From NCBI RefSeq assembly GCF_003710255.1, contig NZ_RHIB01000003.1:186001-250000 (forward strand): a stretch of DNA of 64,000 nt, given 5' to 3'. The translations under genes were made by a program, and so were the position numbers. Positions 35,079 to 44,827 of the stretch are shown piece by piece (the stretch's first letter is position 1; the number at the start of each line of letters is the position of its first letter). The DNA comes from Alteribacter keqinensis (GTDB lineage Bacteria; Bacillota; Bacilli; Bacillales; Salisediminibacteriaceae). Under the pieces are notes generated by a model that saw only the letters and a program-made list of their open reading frames with translations, was not told the DNA's origin and ran no database searches.

Positions 35079-36455
35079 ATGACTAAACATGAAACACCTG
35101 TAGCGAAGAACGACACGATTAATGTGACGTTTGAAGACCTTACACATGACGGGGCGGGCGTAGCGAAAGTAAACGGCTACCCGATTTTTGTACCAAGAGC
35201 CCTTCCTGATGAAGAAGCGGAAATCAAAATTATAAAAGTAAAAAAGAACTTTGCCATTGGCCGTTTAATAAACGTAACAAAAGAGAGCAGCAACCGCACT
35301 AAGCCCCCCTGCCCGATTTTCAAGCGATGCGGCGGCTGCCAGCTTCAGCACTTATCCTATGAAGGACAGCTGGAGTACAAACAAAAGCACGTAAAGGATG
35401 TACTTGCCCGGATCGGCGGTCTGCCGGATGTGCCTGTTCACGAAACACTTGGAATGGAGGACCCATGGCGCTACCGAAATAAAGCCCAGGTTCCCGTTGG
35501 CGAGCGGGGCGGCCACATTATTGCAGGTTTCTACGCCGAGCGGAGTCACGAAATTGTGGACATGCCAAACTGTGTCATTCAGCACGAAGAGAATGATAAG
35601 GTGGTCCAGCTTGTGAAAGGACTGGCTAAAAAGTACGGTATCCGTGCCTACGATGAAAAGAAACATAAGGGCACACTCCGCCACATCGTCACCCGTCACG
35701 GCAAAACATCCGGGGAACTGATGGTCGTTCTTGTCACCCGCGGCAAAGAGCTTCCTAATAAGAAGAATCTTGTCGATGACATACGGGAAAACCTTCCCCA
35801 TGTTACGTCGATTGTGCAGAACATTAACCCGAAACGTACCAACGTCATTTTTGGAGAAAAAACAGAAGTCCTGTGGGGCGAAGACGTAATCTACGACTCC
35901 ATTGGAGACATCCGCTTCGCTATTTCTCCCCGTTCGTTTTACCAGGTGAATCCGTCCCAGACAAAAGTGCTCTATGATAAAGCGCTGGAATACGCCGATC
36001 TGTCCGGCAGTGAAACGGTAATCGACGCTTACTGCGGCATTGGCACCATTAGCCTGTTCCTGGCTCAAAAAGCGAAGAAGGTTCTTGGAGTGGAGGTCGT
36101 ACCGGAAGCGATTAAGGACGCCAAAAACAATGCAAAACTGAACGGTCTGACTAACACAGACTTTGTTGTCGGTGAAGCGGAGAAAGTCATGCCGTGGTGG
36201 TCCGCCCAGGGTGTCCGCCCGGAAGTGGTCGTCGTTGATCCGCCGCGAAAAGGCTGCGACGAAGAACTCCTCGAAGCGATTGTAAACATGAAGCCCGAGC
36301 GTGTTGTCTATGTTTCCTGTAACCCTGCAACGCTTGCCCGGGACTTGAAGTACCTGGACGAGCACGGATACGAGACGAAAGAAGTCCAACCGGTGGATAT
36401 GTTTCCGCAGACGACACATGTGGAGTGTGTAGCACAACTCGTCTTAAAGTCGTAA
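35079..36455 (+). CDS. rlmCD: 23S rRNA (uracil-C5)-methyltransferase RlmCD
   Basis: A 458-residue SAM-dependent RNA methyltransferase (RumA/TrmA family); the B. subtilis orthologue YefA methylates U747 and U1939 of 23S rRNA. An N-terminal TRAM domain ([19 protein letters not shown]) is followed by the Fe-S cysteine cluster [10 protein letters not shown], then the SAM-binding [16 protein letters not shown] and the catalytic [17 protein letters not shown] 35079 was chosen by homology and GAAGGGA upstream. In B. subtilis it directly follows dgkB; here it is 28.8 kb away. Confidence 0.95.
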   Translation: MTKHETPVAKNDTINVTFEDLTHDGAGVAKVNGYPIFVPRALPDEEAEIKIIKVKKNFAIGRLINVTKESSNRTKPPCPIFKRCGGCQLQHLSYEGQLEYKQKHVKDVLARIGGLPDVPVHETLGMEDPWRYRNKAQVPVGERGGHIIAGFYAERSHEIVDMPNCVIQHEENDKVVQLVKGLAKKYGIRAYDEKKHKGTLRHIVTRHGKTSGELMVVLVTRGKELPNKKNLVDDIRENLPHVTSIVQNINPKRTNVIFGEKTEVLWGEDVIYDSIGDIRFAISPRSFYQVNPSQTKVLYDKALEYADLSGSETVIDAYCGIGTISLFLAQKAKKVLGVEVVPEAIKDAKNNAKLNGLTNTDFVVGEAEKVMPWWSAQGVRPEVVVVDPPRKGCDEELLEAIVNMKPERVVYVSCNPATLARDLKYLDEHGYETKEVQPVDMFPQTTHVECVAQLVLKS

Positions 36456-36472
36456 TCAAAAAATTCTATACC

Positions 36473-36509
36473 GACCATGAATTCGTTAAAACGATTTCGG
36501 GGTCTTTTT
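36473..36509 (+). terminator. Likely terminator of rlmCD
   Basis: GACCATGAATTCGT pairs imperfectly with ACGATTTCGGGGTC, followed by TTTTT. Confidence 0.6.
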
Positions 36510-36773
36510 CCTGTTACAGCCTTGTCCGATCTTCCACTTTCCTTTTCAGTCTTTTACCAAATCTCGAACTGTAGAATGCACGATTGAATGGGTGGATTTA
36601 GCAGGAGGTGTTCTGGTTGTAAAGAGATTTTGAAATAAAAATTACCATCTCCGATCCGTTTGATAAACAGGGCTTAAACATGGTATAAGTGTAGAAGAAA
36701 CAGGGACATCCTGCTTTTGAATTTTGGGATAACCGGTTGGTCTGGTATCCCATAATGAGAGGGTTTTGATTTA

Positions 36774-37742
36774 ATGATGAAAGATAATTTTTGGCGTGAA
36801 CTCCCACGACCTTTTTTTATACTGGCACCAATGGAAGAAGTGACCGATGTAGTTTTTCGCCATGTAGTGAGTGAAGCAGCCAGACCTGATGTGTTTTTTA
36901 CAGAGTTTACAAACACGGAGAGTTATTGTCACCCTGAGGGGATCCGCAGTGTGCGCGGGCGCTTGACTTTTACAGAGGATGAACAGCCGATGGTTGCACA
37001 TATATGGGGGGATAAGCCTGAATACTTCCGGCAAATGAGTATTGGTATGGCGGAACTGGGCTTTCGCGGTATCGATATCAATATGGGCTGTCCTGTACCT
37101 AATGTTGTACACAATGGGAAGGGGAGCGGCCTTATCCGGCGTCCGGAAGTTGCAGCAGAATTAATCCAGGCAGCGAAAGCAGGCGGGCTCCCCGTAAGCG
37201 TAAAGACAAGGCTCGGTTTTACGGAAGTAGATGAATGGCGGGACTGGCTTACCCACATTTTGAAGCAGGACATCGTTAACCTTTCCATTCACCTGCGTAC
37301 AAGAGATGAAATGAGCAAGGTGGATGCCCATTGGGAGTTGATCCCGGAGATTAAGAAACTCCGTGACCAGATAGCACCGGATACACTTTTGACGATCAAT
37401 GGGGATATTCCCGACCGTCAAACCGGTTTGAGACTCGTTGATCAATATGGTGTTGACGGGGTGATGATTGGCCGTGGTATTTTTCATAATCCATTTGCCT
37501 TTGAAAAAGAGAAGAAAGATCACAGCAGTAAGGAACTGCTTGATCTCTTAAGACTTCATCTGGATCTTCACGATAAATATTCACATTTAGGGCTGCGTCC
37601 GTTCAAGGCTCTTCACCGCTTTTTTAAGATCTATGTCAAAGGATTCCGCGGGGCGAGTGAATTAAGAAATCAACTGATGAGCACAGAGTCAACAGATGAA
37701 GTGCGTGAATTACTCGATAACTTTGAGTTAAAGAGTCTGTAG
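36774..37742 (+). CDS. tRNA-dihydrouridine synthase family protein
   Basis: A 322-residue FMN-dependent oxidoreductase of the Dus family, which reduces uridine to dihydrouridine in tRNA. Seen are the N-terminal [17 protein letters not shown], the catalytic cysteine region [23 protein letters not shown] and [18 protein letters not shown]. The TDVVFR segment and lack of the extended C-terminal domain suggest a compact Dus variant, distinct from the main DusB of Bacillus. The start is the ATG pair at 36774; the ribosome site is weak. A possible terminator follows at 37849. Confidence 0.9.
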   Translation: MMKDNFWRELPRPFFILAPMEEVTDVVFRHVVSEAARPDVFFTEFTNTESYCHPEGIRSVRGRLTFTEDEQPMVAHIWGDKPEYFRQMSIGMAELGFRGIDINMGCPVPNVVHNGKGSGLIRRPEVAAELIQAAKAGGLPVSVKTRLGFTEVDEWRDWLTHILKQDIVNLSIHLRTRDEMSKVDAHWELIPEIKKLRDQIAPDTLLTINGDIPDRQTGLRLVDQYGVDGVMIGRGIFHNPFAFEKEKKDHSSKELLDLLRLHLDLHDKYSHLGLRPFKALHRFFKIYVKGFRGASELRNQLMSTESTDEVRELLDNFELKSL

Positions 37743-37848
37743 GGCATTGGGGAACGGTAGAAGGTCGTGATTCAAGGGGAAAGTAAAGCAGTGTGTTAAA
37801 CTGGTGTGCCTCCAAATAGTTAGAATTTATACGAAGCAGGAAATTGGC

Positions 37849-37893
37849 TGGCGTGAAGGAGGTAGTGAACTCAAATCATGCCCGCCATTTTTT
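37849..37893 (+). terminator. Possible terminator after the Dus gene
   Basis: TGGCGTG pairs with CATGCCCGCCA with small bulges and is followed by TTTTTT, about 100 bases after the stop codon. The rest of the spacer to 38068 shows nothing recognisable. Confidence 0.4.
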
Positions 37894-38068
37894 CTTTAAA
37901 GTTGTTAGTATAGTAATCTTTAATCAGGGTAATATTTGCAAATTAGAAGCTCGCGAATGGGTAAGATTATTATTTCTTAAATAATTAAACCTGAATGAAG
38001 CAGAAAGATATTCCTGACGAAGCAGGCAATAATGGTTCCGTTAGTTTTTGTAAGATCACCAGCGCCGC

Positions 38069-38335
38069 TTGTGTTACCACATACACTTTTGTCGAGGATT
38101 ATGTGGCACGACTAAAAGAAATACAACAATCCTGCAAACATGGAAAGATGAGCCTCCTTTTGAAGAAATGAGAAGAAGTTGGAAGGGCTACCGCTTTGAA
38201 ACGTTAGATGAATTAACGGATGAAGATTTTATTCGCGGGAGTACCCGGTCAAAGTCCGTTTACTTAACGGAAGAGGGTATCAAAGAAGCCGAAAAATTAA
38301 TGCAGAAGTATTTAGGGAAAGGTCATTTATCTTAA
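38069..38335 (+). pseudogene. DUF6429-like gene, probably truncated
   Basis: The C-terminal part of this frame, MRRSWKGYRFETLDELTDE then RSTRSKSVYLTEEG-type sequence (as STRSKSVYLTEEGIKEAE), looks like the DUF6429 family of small Bacillus proteins. The expected N-terminal TSW-type helix is only partly present (LQTWKDEPPFEE) and the first 20 residues read as non-family sequence. A neighbouring frame contains EDYVARLKEIQQS, consistent with a frameshift. There is no good ribosome site. I treat it as a decayed gene; a 55-residue product from ATG 38168 is the alternative. Confidence 0.5.
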
Positions 38336-38352
38336 CTTTGAGATTATAGTAG

Positions 38353-38387
38353 AAAAGGTGCACCGGGAACTGGACCGGTGCACCTTT
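38353..38387. terminator. Bidirectional terminator between convergent genes
   Basis: A perfect AAAGGTGCACCGG / CCGGTGCACCTTT stem serving the DUF6429-like frame and the minus-strand amidohydrolase. Confidence 0.85.
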
Positions 38388-38396
38388 AATACCCTA

Positions 38397-39743
38397 CTAC
38401 TTCTTCACAGCCTCTCTCTGTCTTTGAAAGATCCTTTCACTTGCAGCCTTTACCCGCTCCCTAAGGCGTTTTTGTTCACCGTAAACCAGCCTGCCGTCAC
38501 GCTTTACAGCTTTTCCTGCAACGAAGACAAATTCCACATTCTCCGGGCGGGCACTCTGGACAACAGCCCCTACAGGCTGGTTGTTGAGTGGATGAAGGTT
38601 CGTTGAAGACGGATCAATAATAACTATATCCGCTTCTTTCCCCGTCTCGAGCGTCCCGACTTTGTGATCAAGTTGAAGGGCTTTTGCTCCATTTTGTGTA
38701 GCGAACGTTAGAACATCCTTTGTCGTAATTCCAAGTTCCATTGGCATGTCCCCTTTATCCAGTATTATCTCGTTCTGCCGTGCTCTTTCAGCCTGCATTG
38801 CAAACTTCATTTGAGAAAACATGTCACCTGCTGTGGACACAACCACATCGACTCCCAGCGTCACCAGGCCATTGTGTTCGTGAAGGCGACCGGTTGCCGG
38901 GTATCCGTGGCCCATCATCATTTCAATTTCTGGAGTCACAGAAAGGGACGCACCGCTCTCGGCAATGAGCTTATATTCATGAGGCTGGATGCGGTTAACG
39001 TGTACCAGATTCAAATCTTCTCTCAGCAGCCCTGCATCATGAAGGCGGGAAATCGACCTGTCGTGTGGTCCCCAGCTGCCGAACCCTATGTGCATGGATG
39101 CAATGGCGTCAAGTTCTCTTGCAAGCTGAATGTCATCAACGGCGGTTTCCCATGCACTGAATTCAGGCCCTCGAATAGCCAGTCCCATTGTTAAAAGCTG
39201 ATCGGAGGATTGGAAGTACTCTTTTTTTACTCTGCGGCTGTCCTCGGGATGCCTCAGTTGACTCTCCCGATCCCAGTATTCCCCTCGTCCCGATACCCCG
39301 TGAGCAAAAACCCCGCGTATCCCTGCGTCGCGCAGACCGTTTATGGCAGCATCCGCATGTTCGGGCGTTTCCAGCATGGAGTAATCAAGGACCGTAGTCA
39401 CACCGGCGTCCAGGGCTTCAAGTGAGCCCCACAGGTTTGCCAGGTACATGTCTTCTGTTGTGAGCATGGATCCTAGATTTCCGTAATAAATGTTTTCCAG
39501 ATATTGAGGCAGTGACCAGTCTGTACCGGTATGGCGGATAAGAGATTCCCAGACGTGGCGGTGGGAATCGACGAAGCCGGGCATAACAATCTTACCTTCT
39601 GCATCAATCGTTTCAGTTTCATTATTGACAGGAAGCCCTGGTTGAACATCTTTAATGTATTTCCCCTCAATTAGAATGTCTGCCTTCCTTTTGTTAAAGT
39701 GCTTATCCAACATGATTCCATTTTTAATGATCAGTTTGTCCAT
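38397..39743 (-). CDS. Amidohydrolase family protein (TRZ/ATZ/SsnA-like aminohydrolase)
   Basis: A 448-residue metal-dependent hydrolase of the cytosine deaminase/chlorohydrolase branch of amidohydrolases. Visible features are the metal-binding VMPGFVDSHRHVWESL (with SHRH for the usual HTH), the ASMHIGF and LVHVNRI histidines, and the C-terminal GTLETGKEADIVIIDP. The expected catalytic Asp in the late barrel is at VVVSTAGDMF. It probably deaminates or hydrolyses a heterocyclic nitrogen compound. AGGAGGC lies nine bases before the ATG. Transcribed alone. Confidence 0.88.
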   Translation of the reverse strand: MDKLIIKNGIMLDKHFNKRKADILIEGKYIKDVQPGLPVNNETETIDAEGKIVMPGFVDSHRHVWESLIRHTGTDWSLPQYLENIYYGNLGSMLTTEDMYLANLWGSLEALDAGVTTVLDYSMLETPEHADAAINGLRDAGIRGVFAHGVSGRGEYWDRESQLRHPEDSRRVKKEYFQSSDQLLTMGLAIRGPEFSAWETAVDDIQLARELDAIASMHIGFGSWGPHDRSISRLHDAGLLREDLNLVHVNRIQPHEYKLIAESGASLSVTPEIEMMMGHGYPATGRLHEHNGLVTLGVDVVVSTAGDMFSQMKFAMQAERARQNEIILDKGDMPMELGITTKDVLTFATQNGAKALQLDHKVGTLETGKEADIVIIDPSSTNLHPLNNQPVGAVVQSARPENVEFVFVAGKAVKRDGRLVYGEQKRLRERVKAASERIFQRQREAVKK

Positions 39744-40005
39744 ACTGATACAGCCTCCTCTTAAAAGTTAATCTTGTACATGTCAACGCTATACCCGTAG
39801 TTGTCATAAATATGTATCCCTACTCATTTCAAAAACCGGACAAAACGGATAATCAATCATTGAGCCTGTAGAAATCATCTTACATTTTCCATAACAGGAC
39901 TTAAGATGTTAGAGTTGAATAAAAGGATAGATAAACGTATGGATAGAAAAATGAAAAAAAGTAAATATAACTTGAGAGAAGAACATTTTCAGAAAGGAAG
40001 ATCCC

Positions 40006-41463
40006 ATGACGAAATCAATAGATACAGGATGGAATCTGGACAATAGTTACGCCCGGCTGCCGGAATCGTTTTTCAGCTTGATCAATCCAAATCCGGTTGC
40101 AGATCCAGAGCTTGTCGTACTTAACACTAAGCTGGCAGCCACATTGGGCCTGAATGCTGAAGAGCTGAAAAGCAAGGAAGGGATAAATATTCTTGCAGGA
40201 AACGATGTTCCTGACGGCTCAGTACCTATCGCTCAGGCCTATGCTGGACATCAGTTTGGGAATTTCACCATGTTGGGAGACGGACGTGCCCTGCTTTTTG
40301 GGGAGCAGATCAGCCCTGACGGGGAAAGGGTCGATGTTCAGCTGAAGGGATCGGGACCTACACCATTTTCCCGTGGAGGAGACGGTCGTGCGGCACTTGG
40401 CCCGATGCTTCGGGAATATATCATCAGTGAAGCTATGCATGCCCTTGGTATCCCGACTTCCCGGAGTCTTGCTGTTGTTGCTACAGGGGAGCCCGTTTAC
40501 CGTGAAACGGAACTTCCCGGTGCTGTTCTGACCCGCACAGCAGCCAGTCACCTTCGATTCGGAACTTTTCAGTACAGTGCAGGAGTGGGAAAAGTGGACG
40601 ACCTCAGGACTCTTGCTGATTATGCCATAGAGCGCCATTACCCTCATATAAAAGATCATGAAAACCAGTATTTCTCTTTTCTCGAGGAAGTAATGAAAGA
40701 TCAGGCCTCCCTGGTTGCCAAGTGGCAGCATATCGGTTTTATCCATGGCGTCATGAATACCGATAATATGACCATCAGTGGAGAAACGATTGATTACGGC
40801 CCGTGCGCCTTCATGGATACGTATGACCCAAAAACCGTATTCAGTTCGATAGACGTACAGGGGCGTTATGCATATGGGAATCAGCCTTATATTACCGGCT
40901 GGAATCTTTCAAGGTTCTCAGAAGCCCTCCTGCCTCTGCTTCACAACGATGAGGAAGAAGCAGTAAAGCTTGCACAGGCTGTGATGGCTGATTTCAGTGA
41001 ACGTTACAAGCGTATCTGGCTTGACGGTATGCGAAAAAAGTTAGGGTTGTTAAACGAAGAAAAAGAAGACGAATCTCTAGTTGAGCAACTCCTGAGTATC
41101 ATGCAGAAAAACAAAGCTGATTATACGAATACCTTCCGTGCCCTTTCATTTGATCAGCCTGTAGATGAATTGTCCTGCTCTGGAGAATTTAATGAATGGT
41201 ATAGGCAGTGGCAGGCACGGCTGAACAGGCAGGAAGGTTCAAAAGAGTCTTCCCGGGAATTGATGCAGCAAACCAACCCTGCAATTATCCCTCGCAACCA
41301 CAAGGTGGAAGAGGCACTGGAAGCTGCTGGTGAAGGGAATTTCAGTGTTATGCTTCGCCTTCTTGATGTTTTGTCGAATCCTTATACTAAAAATCCGGAT
41401 AAGGAATTTACTAATCCTCCGGAACCATCCAGTCGTCCTTACCGTACTTTTTGCGGAACGTAA
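40006..41463 (+). CDS. selO: Protein adenylyltransferase SelO (YdiU/UPF0061)
   Basis: A 485-residue pseudokinase-fold enzyme that AMPylates proteins, probably in redox stress. Seen are [39 protein letters not shown] with the ATP-contacting Lys and Arg, and [14 protein letters not shown] plus [10 protein letters not shown], the metal-binding DYG-type motif. The C-terminus ends YRTFCGT as in Bacillus SelO. GAAAGGAAG precedes the ATG. The last 135 codons also occur as two broken copies downstream at 42755 and 45671, showing that this gene was caught up in local duplications. Confidence 0.95.
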   Translation: MTKSIDTGWNLDNSYARLPESFFSLINPNPVADPELVVLNTKLAATLGLNAEELKSKEGINILAGNDVPDGSVPIAQAYAGHQFGNFTMLGDGRALLFGEQISPDGERVDVQLKGSGPTPFSRGGDGRAALGPMLREYIISEAMHALGIPTSRSLAVVATGEPVYRETELPGAVLTRTAASHLRFGTFQYSAGVGKVDDLRTLADYAIERHYPHIKDHENQYFSFLEEVMKDQASLVAKWQHIGFIHGVMNTDNMTISGETIDYGPCAFMDTYDPKTVFSSIDVQGRYAYGNQPYITGWNLSRFSEALLPLLHNDEEEAVKLAQAVMADFSERYKRIWLDGMRKKLGLLNEEKEDESLVEQLLSIMQKNKADYTNTFRALSFDQPVDELSCSGEFNEWYRQWQARLNRQEGSKESSRELMQQTNPAIIPRNHKVEEALEAAGEGNFSVMLRLLDVLSNPYTKNPDKEFTNPPEPSSRPYRTFCGT

Positions 41464-41476
41464 ACAAACCTCACGA

Positions 41477-41516
41477 ACGCTTCCTTTATGCCGTGTATAA
41501 AGGAAGCGTTTTTTCT
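41477..41516 (+). terminator. Terminator of selO
   Basis: AACGCTTCCTTTA pairs with TAAAGGAAGCGTT, followed by TTTTTCTTTTT. A near-identical copy is preserved after the second selO fragment (46086). Confidence 0.9.
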
Positions 41517-41524
41517 TTTTCAGC

Positions 41525-41826
41525 GTGCCCGGCACACGATTAATTGCTAACTGGTGAAAGTCCAGTCTGAGTAAGTACCAAGAAGCTGATAATCAACTGG
41601 TGGAGAAATCATGAGGTTGAAACCCTGTGACAAAATAACTTTTTACGGAGTGCGAACAACTTAACAATTTTTAACATCAAGTGAATCTTGCAGCCTGGTG
41701 AAGCAACAATATCATTCCGGTCTAAGAGGCTATGTAAACTGTCCGTTGCTTGCACAATATACAAACGGACGGAACCACAAAAAAGTTATTAGACGACACG
41801 TAAGGAGGACAGCAAGGAGAAAGTCA
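41525..41826 (+). mobile_element. Group II intron 5' fragment (domain I remnant)
   Basis: The segment starts GTGCCCGGCACACG, close to the GUGCGCCCGGCAC type 5' end of bacterial group II introns, and continues with CTGGTGAAAGTCCAG, the characteristic GGUGAAAGUCC stem of domain I, and a long stretch of hairpin-forming RNA-like sequence. No reverse transcriptase frame follows: the sequence changes into insertion-sequence remains near 41830. I infer an abandoned 5' piece inserted just after the selO terminator. Confidence 0.55.
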
Positions 41827-41829
41827 GGG

Positions 41830-42060
41830 AAAACAGGCTTTCAAAAGAAGGGGAGCTAATCTACAAAAAAAGAAAAGAAACAATAGAGCGAAGCTTCGTG
41901 GTCGTAAAACAACTGTACGGGCTTCGCTATTGCAGGTTGCGAAGCTTGAAAGGCGCATTGGAACAATTACAGTCGCAGTACAGAACGTAAGAAATCGTAA
42001 TCGTAAGGTATTACTTCTGCATAAAGAAACCCACATACGATAAAAAAACGTGTATAGGTT
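41830..42060 (+). pseudogene. Transposase C-terminal remnant (IS1182-like)
   Basis: Conceptual translation gives KKRKETIERSF, then after a shift KQLYGLRYCRLRSLKGALEQ, then after another shift TVAVQNVRNRNRKV. Joined together these match the KERKETIERSFADSK / GLRYCRLRGL / TAAVQNMKKIA end of IS1182/IS5-type DDE transposases. Several indels and stops break it, so it is inactive. The N-terminal two thirds of the transposase and its ends were not found. Confidence 0.65.
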
Positions 42061-42123
42061 TCCCAACAACACTGAGCCCTTCCTAATATGAAGAGATTTT
42101 TAGGATGCATCGACTATCAAAAA

Positions 42124-42528
42124 TTAGCCTGGTTCACATATGTTTCGTAGTTTTGTTAATTCAGAATGAAGAACCCTGTGCTCTGGATTGGATATTAAGT
42201 TATCATTCTCATCAATGTGGTAGCCCCATACTGAGAATAGTGCTCCACTCTTTATACTAGAAATAAAAACAACTTCAAACTGGGCAGGAACAGGAATTCC
42301 CTCTGCCTCAAAGTTCACAAAATTAAAAGTTGACTCGCAAGAATCAAGATTAATTACACCTGTATCAAAAAGGAGATCTTTTCCACCGTTTAAACCATAT
42401 ACCTGTGCTCGGACGGAAATTGGAGAATTACTATCGTTTAAAAATTTTAGCGCGAGTACCTCTGTACTATTGAAATACGCATTTTCGATTGGACCAGTGG
42501 TGAAAAAAAAGGGGCTGACAGTACCCAT
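42124..42528 (-). CDS. Beta-rich protein of 134 residues, possible spore-surface component
   Basis: A protein starting MGTVSPFFFTTGPIENAYFN, without signal peptide or membrane helix, with alternating hydrophobic strands (VLALKFLNDS, SVRAQVYGLNG, FEVVFISSI) suggesting a beta-sandwich. I do not recognise a named family. The ribosome site AAGGAGGTGG is near perfect, and a sigma-K-type promoter (AC, 16 bases, CATAAATTA) lies 31 bases upstream. That suggests late expression in the mother cell. It sits among ATP-grasp genes of the YheC/YheD type, which supports a spore-layer role; this remains inference. Confidence 0.75.
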   Translation of the reverse strand: MGTVSPFFFTTGPIENAYFNSTEVLALKFLNDSNSPISVRAQVYGLNGGKDLLFDTGVINLDSCESTFNFVNFEAEGIPVPAQFEVVFISSIKSGALFSVWGYHIDENDNLISNPEHRVLHSELTKLRNICEPG

Positions 42529-42558
42529 TACAAACCACCTCCTTCCTGATTATAGTAA

Positions 42559-42585
42559 TAATTTATGAGGCTTTTAAAAATATGT
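42559..42585 (-). promoter_or_regulatory. Sigma-K-like promoter of the 134-residue protein gene
   Basis: On the minus strand AC (42584-42585), a 16-base spacer, then CATAAATTA (42559-42567), matching the AC-N16-CATANNNTA pattern exactly. Confidence 0.55.
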
Positions 42586-42754
42586 AATAGTTAAATAGCA
42601 TATTTCAATAGTACATTCTAGTGCCTTTTCTGGTACCGATTTTACATTCCAAAGTTTGTCGGAAGGTGTTTTAAACCACTTTTTTAAAAGGACTTGGTAA
42701 TGTTGGTATTTGGAAATGTTAAATTTTAACCTCTTGTGCTTACACGATTAAACC

Positions 42755-42915
42755 TCTTATTGAGAAACTTCTGAGTATCTTGCAAAAAAACAAAGCTGAT
42801 TATACGAATATCTCCAGAGCACTTTCATTTAATTTGCCGGTTTATGAATTGTCCTGCTGTGCAGAGTTTAATGAATGGTAGGAGCAGTGGCAGTCAACGG
42901 GGGACAGGCTGGAAT
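42755..42915 (+). pseudogene. selO 3' fragment, copy 1 (decayed)
   Basis: The translation [17 protein letters not shown], then RALSF.LPVYELSC, then EFNEW followed by a stop and EQWQS matches SelO residues of about 362-408 with several substitutions and an in-frame stop. It lacks both ends and cannot be functional. It marks the left edge of the first ATP-grasp duplication unit. Confidence 0.85.
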
Positions 42916-43282
42916 TTTATAATAATGTTCGGCCCGTCCAAACACCTTCTCATGCCTGCACTCCAAGTAAAGCCAGTGACAGTGCACACAGACTAGTAAA
43001 AAAATTATAAGAAAATTAGAAGGTCCTATTCTTTATTAAAGGTGTCCATCACCCGTTTTTAAAAAACCCGTACCACTCTTGACAGTTTTGTTCATATCAG
43101 GCCGAAGTGAGGCCCGCATAAAACATCCACCTGTAGCGTCATTTATCAGAAGGTGTCACCAAAATCATCATTTTTGGGACACCCTCTTTATTTATAAAAA
43201 AAGCGGTTAAGACAGATTTTTGAAGAACTCCTTCCTTATTTTACTTACTAGTCTTATAACTACAGCATTTCGAAGCTTGGCT
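42916..43282. other. Spacer upstream of the first long ATP-grasp gene
   Basis: No gene is seen. A terminator-like hairpin (AGGTGTCACCAAAA / TTTTGGGACACCCT followed by CTTTATTT) occupies 43150-43187. From about 43245 the sequence is repeated almost unchanged upstream of the second long copy (46185 onwards), so this is the preserved promoter part of the duplicated unit. Confidence 0.55.
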
Positions 43283-43291
43283 CATAAACTA
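43283..43291 (+). promoter_or_regulatory. Mother-cell sigma -10-like element, first long ATP-grasp gene
   Basis: CATAAACTA (CATANNNTA) is 36 bases before the ATG. The nearest AC is 19 bases upstream, so the -35 part is not ideal. The element is conserved as CATAGACTA in the duplicate at 46219. Confidence 0.4.
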
Positions 43292-43326
43292 TAGAAGGAA
43301 ATAAGATAACGGAGGTTCAAAGTGTT

Positions 43327-44646
43327 ATGACAATAGTTTGGGTAAAAGTTTTACAGAGTGAATCCGGGAATAGCCACATTGTTGTACCAGAGGAATTTCC
43401 AGAGACATTTCGTAAATATAACAGTATTCAGCATGGTTTATTACATGTTTCTTGTGAGATCATCACAAAAAAAGGAACTGGTGAGAGTGGAGATATTGAT
43501 AGTCCTTTGACTCTCAACTTTTCAAAAGAGGTTATGGAAAAACTTTATTTATTTCCAGGTGTTAAATATCAGGTTATCGCTAAGGGTGACACAATAAAAA
43601 TTGGGCCACTGACCGGTATGACTGTTTCAAATGACAAATCCACAGGAGTTAAAAGAGTCAGAGATTATAGCAGAACCGGTGGCATCTTTGTTGCTTTTAA
43701 AAAGAGTAATATTAATTGGGAGGCTAAAACAGTAGTAGGCAGGGTTTATGCAGGAAACGAGAAAAAATGGCAGTTGGCTACCGTCCCGTTGCCTGATGTT
43801 ATCTATCGAAGAGGATCAAAATTTTCGGATGAACTGATTACAAAATACAAAGAAATGGGTGGCACTCTCTTTAATACGAGACCCCTTTATAAAGGAAACC
43901 TCGACACAATACTCTCAAAAGATGAAACATTAAAGGAATTTATTATCGAACAGCGAGATGTAAACACCATAGGAGATATATTCATTATGGTGTACCGGTT
44001 TAAAAAGATTGTTATCAAGCCAAAAGCCGGAGTAGGAGGGAACGGTGTATTATTTATCGAGAAAATAGGGTGGAACAGGTTTAAGGTTGCGGACTATAAA
44101 AATGTGAGAAATGCAATGAAGAAAATTCTCTCAACCAATCAACTAATAAGCTTTATAAAGGAGCGAAATCTTAGTAATGGCCGTTTTATCGTTCAAAAGT
44201 GGATACAATTTAAAACTTACAAAGGTAACCCCGTTGACATTCGTGTTCATATGCAGAAAAACGATGAAGGCTGGGTTTGCAGTGGCGTTGAATGCCGTGT
44301 GGCCGCTTCGGGGCAGCAAGTAACGAATCTGGCTAAAGGAGGGGAACCACTTACTTTTGAAACAGTTATGGAGTCGGAACCTGAAATCGACGAATTGAAA
44401 GATAAGCTCATAGCGGTATGTAAAATGATTGGTGAGGCCATTGATCAGGCGTATCCAGACGACTGCTTTGCAGATATAGGCATGGATGTTGCACTGGATA
44501 GTGCAGGAAAGATATGGTTCATCGAGGCGAATTGCTGTCCATTATTTAAAGGGTTCAAAAAAATTTCCCCATTGTCTTACCGGGCCATTTGTCAAAGACC
44601 AATTTATTATTCAACGTCAAAACAGGGATTTATTATTGACCTATAA
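43327..44646 (+). CDS. YheC/YheD-like ATP-grasp protein, long form 1
   Basis: A 439-residue protein with two parts: a beta-rich N-terminal domain (about residues 1-120, with IQHGLLHV and IKIGPLTGM) and a C-terminal ATP-grasp domain. ATP and metal contacts visible are IVIKPKAGVGGNG (Lys near 231), VDIRVHMQK (Arg near 306), the flexible TNLAKGG loop, GMDVALD and WFIEANCC with Glu 400 and Asn 402. B. subtilis YheC and YheD are spore-coat-associated, but their reaction is unknown; ATP-grasp enzymes usually join a carboxylate to an amine or thiol. ACGGAGG precedes the ATG. The short-form gene follows 181 bases later. Confidence 0.87.
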   Translation: MTIVWVKVLQSESGNSHIVVPEEFPETFRKYNSIQHGLLHVSCEIITKKGTGESGDIDSPLTLNFSKEVMEKLYLFPGVKYQVIAKGDTIKIGPLTGMTVSNDKSTGVKRVRDYSRTGGIFVAFKKSNINWEAKTVVGRVYAGNEKKWQLATVPLPDVIYRRGSKFSDELITKYKEMGGTLFNTRPLYKGNLDTILSKDETLKEFIIEQRDVNTIGDIFIMVYRFKKIVIKPKAGVGGNGVLFIEKIGWNRFKVADYKNVRNAMKKILSTNQLISFIKERNLSNGRFIVQKWIQFKTYKGNPVDIRVHMQKNDEGWVCSGVECRVAASGQQVTNLAKGGEPLTFETVMESEPEIDELKDKLIAVCKMIGEAIDQAYPDDCFADIGMDVALDSAGKIWFIEANCCPLFKGFKKISPLSYRAICQRPIYYSTSKQGFIIDL

Positions 44647-44656
44647 CAAGACACTC

Positions 44657-44679
44657 AACCTTCCTGGGGAAGGTTTTTT
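44657..44679 (+). terminator. Terminator between long and short ATP-grasp genes, unit 1
   Basis: AACCTTCC / GGAAGGTT stem followed by TTTTT. The same element is kept in unit 2 at 47284. Confidence 0.75.
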
Positions 44680-44827
44680 GATGTGAGTCGGGTTGTAGTA
44701 TAGTCTTCTTCGTTACAACAGCTGAATTATAGATTGAGCAAGGGTAATGTATGTGTTTATCAGTGGCGAAGCAGGTTGAGGTGAATATGCTGGAAGTAGA
44801 GTAGAAAAGAAGAAAGGGGGTGAAAGT

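Noticed and set aside
35352-36437. 361-codon minus-strand frame
   Set aside because: It lies entirely antisense to rlmCD, whose motifs are unmistakable; the long open frame follows from codon usage on the opposite strand.
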